From assembly GCA_963725895.1 (NCBI GenBank), contig CAVSAJ010000003.1, positions 806,001 through 870,000 of the forward strand: a DNA stretch of 64,000 bases. Direction: 5' to 3'. The notes under the pieces were generated by a model. The model was not told the origin of the DNA, did not search any database, and worked only from the letters and a program-made list of their open reading frames with translations. Position numbers and translations under genes: made by a program. How positions within the stretch are numbered: position 1 is the stretch's first letter; each line of letters opens with the position of its first letter. Below, in pieces: positions 62,701 through 64,000 of this stretch. This DNA comes from Bog-473 sp963725895 (lineage in GTDB: Bacteria > Actinomycetota > Acidimicrobiia > Acidimicrobiales > RAAP-2).

Positions 62701-63686
62701 ATGAGCGCGGAGGAGCGACCGAGACCATGGAGGATGCACCTGCGGCGGGGCGACGGCCCTTCCCGACGGAGGGATTCGACGTCGTCACGGGTGCGTTCAG
62801 CTATTCAGGCGCCGCGATCGCAGGTGAGCTGGGGCGGGCGGGGAGACGGGTCCGCACGCTCACCGGCCACCCCGAGCGGGCACCGGCCGGGGGCGGGATC
62901 GACGTGCGGCCTCTCGACTTCGACGACGTCATTGCGCTGACAGCGTCACTGCAGGGTGCGACGACGCTCTACAACACGTACTGGATCCGGTTCCCCCACA
63001 AGAACGAAGACCACGAGCGTGCCGTGGCCAATCTACGCACCCTGTTCCACGCGGCCAGCCGCGCCGGGGTGGAGCGCATCGTGCACGTGTCGATCACCCA
63101 CCCGAGCATCTCGTCGCCGTACGGCTACTTCCGTGGAAAGGCCGAGGCCGAGCGCGCCCTGGCCGAGGTGGGCGTCTCGTACGCCGTGCTGCGACCGGCC
63201 ATCCTGTTCGGAGGCGAGGGTGTCCTCCTCAACAACATTGCGTGGCTCCTTCGCCACCTGCCTGTGTTCGCCGTCGGCGGCAGAGGCGACTACCGGATCC
63301 GGGCCATTCACATCGACGATCTGGCGGCGCTGGCCGTCGCCGCGGGACGCGAGCGCGCGGACTCCGTGATCGACGCCGTCGGCCCCGAGCGGCCGACTTT
63401 TCTCGAGCTCGTCCACGAGCTGCGGGCTGCCGTCCACAGCAGGAGCCCGATCGTGCGGGTCCCGGGCGCCCTCATGCCGCCTCTCGCGTCAGCGCTCGGC
63501 CTGGTGGTGCACGACGTGCTGCTGACCGCTGACGAGTACCGGGCCATGGCCGACGGCCTGGCCGATACCGAGGGGCCGGCGACCGGCTCCATCGCACTCA
63601 GCGGATGGATAGAACGGCACGCAGAGTCGCTCGGCCGTCGCTATGCCAACGAGATCGACCGGCACTTCCGCCGGCCGGACGCCTAG
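62697..63686 (+). CDS. NAD(P)-binding NmrA/atypical SDR-like protein
   Basis: 329 residues from ATG 62697 overlapping the TetR stop. DVVTGAFSYSGAAIAGELGR is the glycine-rich cofactor motif (T-G-x-x-x-x-x-G) of atypical SDRs. ASRAGVERIVHVSITHPSIS and YGYFRGKAEAERAL contain a Tyr-x-x-x-Lys-like catalytic pair (Y-F-R-G-K). GDYRIRAIHIDDLAALAVAA is the typical substrate-side strand. Related proteins act as reductases or redox sensors in quinone or sugar metabolism. It is coupled to the TetR regulator. Confidence 0.8.
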   Translation: MNERGGATETMEDAPAAGRRPFPTEGFDVVTGAFSYSGAAIAGELGRAGRRVRTLTGHPERAPAGGGIDVRPLDFDDVIALTASLQGATTLYNTYWIRFPHKNEDHERAVANLRTLFHAASRAGVERIVHVSITHPSISSPYGYFRGKAEAERALAEVGVSYAVLRPAILFGGEGVLLNNIAWLLRHLPVFAVGGRGDYRIRAIHIDDLAALAVAAGRERADSVIDAVGPERPTFLELVHELRAAVHSRSPIVRVPGALMPPLASALGLVVHDVLLTADEYRAMADGLADTEGPATGSIALSGWIERHAESLGRRYANEIDRHFRRPDA

Positions 63687-64000
63687 CTCCAGATGACGAG
63701 GACCAGCGTGGCCGCGAGCGCGAGGTAGAGCCCGAACGGCAACCCCGAGTCGCGTGTAGCCCGGCGCAACCCGATCAGCACGAGGCCGACAACGGCTGCC
63801 ATGAGATTGGCGTAGAAGAAGGCGTCGAGGAGGGCCATCGGGGTCACCCAGGCCAGTCCGAAGCCGACGACGAGTGCGAGTCGGACGTCCCCGTAGGCGA
63901 TCCAGCGCGGGTTCATCAGGTTGATGAAGAAGAAGATCGCGAAGAAGACCAACGCGCCGAGAGTGGCGTGGATCAGCTGCTTCCACTCGGAACCGGCGAT
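63683..64000 (-). CDS. Prepilin peptidase / type IV leader peptidase (C-terminal part, runs off window)
   Basis: The minus-strand frame is open to the window edge; 105 residues are visible. WKQLIHATLGALVFFAIFFF and MNPRWIAYGDVRLALVVGFG contain the second catalytic Asp of the A24 family in Y-G-D-V-R-L. LDAFFYANLMAAVVGLVLIG and GLPFGLYLALAATLVLVIW are the last two helices, with the conserved P-F-G-x-Y/P. It processes type IV pilin-like leader peptides. The stop overlaps the NmrA stop in a tail-to-tail arrangement. The N-terminal half lies beyond 64000. Confidence 0.8.
   Translation of the reverse strand: MAGSEWKQLIHATLGALVFFAIFFFINLMNPRWIAYGDVRLALVVGFGLAWVTPMALLDAFFYANLMAAVVGLVLIGLRRATRDSGLPFGLYLALAATLVLVIWS

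Overview
This is a high-GC actinobacterial sequence. The gene style (secreted propeller-type lipoproteins with YVTN-like repeats, S53 and GH92 secreted enzymes, GTG starts, 4-base ATGA/GTGA overlaps) suggests an uncultured member of the Acidimicrobiia, but no rRNA or ribosomal gene is present to confirm that. About 2-55 kb is an accessory zone full of truncated and frameshifted genes. About 55.5-64 kb is denser in G+C, gene-packed and mostly intact, and looks like ordinary chromosome.

Layout. (1) 1-10.4 kb: small secreted or membrane proteins of unknown function. Several share a PH-like strand motif of the V-T-D-x-R-V type. Two decayed beta-propeller or Cys-repeat proteins are also here. (2) 10.6-20.2 kb: a minus-strand operon of five genes joined by 4-base overlaps. 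It encodes a Wadjet/JetABCD-like SMC system: a kleisin-like subunit, two small winged-helix (KITE-like) subunits, an SMC ATPase and a DUF2399 TOPRIM-like nuclease. A divergent gene with a phage/plasmid-type tail and two regulator-like genes lie beside it. (3) 20.5-25.7 kb: a three-gene operon that may be a second defence module, then a methyltransferase, a frameshifted patatin and its divergent TetR regulator. (4) 26-41 kb: a LuxR/LAL regulator, VOC protein, chloroperoxidase-like hydrolase, an FtsH-LemA-HtpX membrane proteostasis group, two copies of a tiny membrane protein and an MFS exporter. (5) 41-52 kb: secreted degradative enzymes (S53 peptidase, clan-A glycosidase, GH92 mannosidase), a pentapeptide-repeat protein and several gene remnants. 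(6) 52.6-55.4 kb: more remnants and a cysteine dioxygenase-rhodanese fusion. (7) 55.5-64 kb: MFS transporter, PRC-barrel protein, amidase, PhyH dioxygenase, TetR/NmrA pair, and the C-terminal part of a prepilin peptidase running off the end.

Regions 3, 4 and 5 are separated by near-identical direct repeats at 25737-25984, 41035-41200 and 52265-52459. Each repeat ends in the T-arm and acceptor of a tRNA or tmRNA, and a partial copy lies at 20470-20553. The variant arm repeats at the two ends of a block match each other, so the zone reads as islands added in tandem at the 3' end of a tRNA/tmRNA gene whose intact 5' part is outside the window. No integrase or transposase gene was recognised.

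Many genes carry single-base frameshifts, some in G or A runs. These may be real decay or assembly indels; read data would decide. All functional calls are from motifs and family recall, with no database search.
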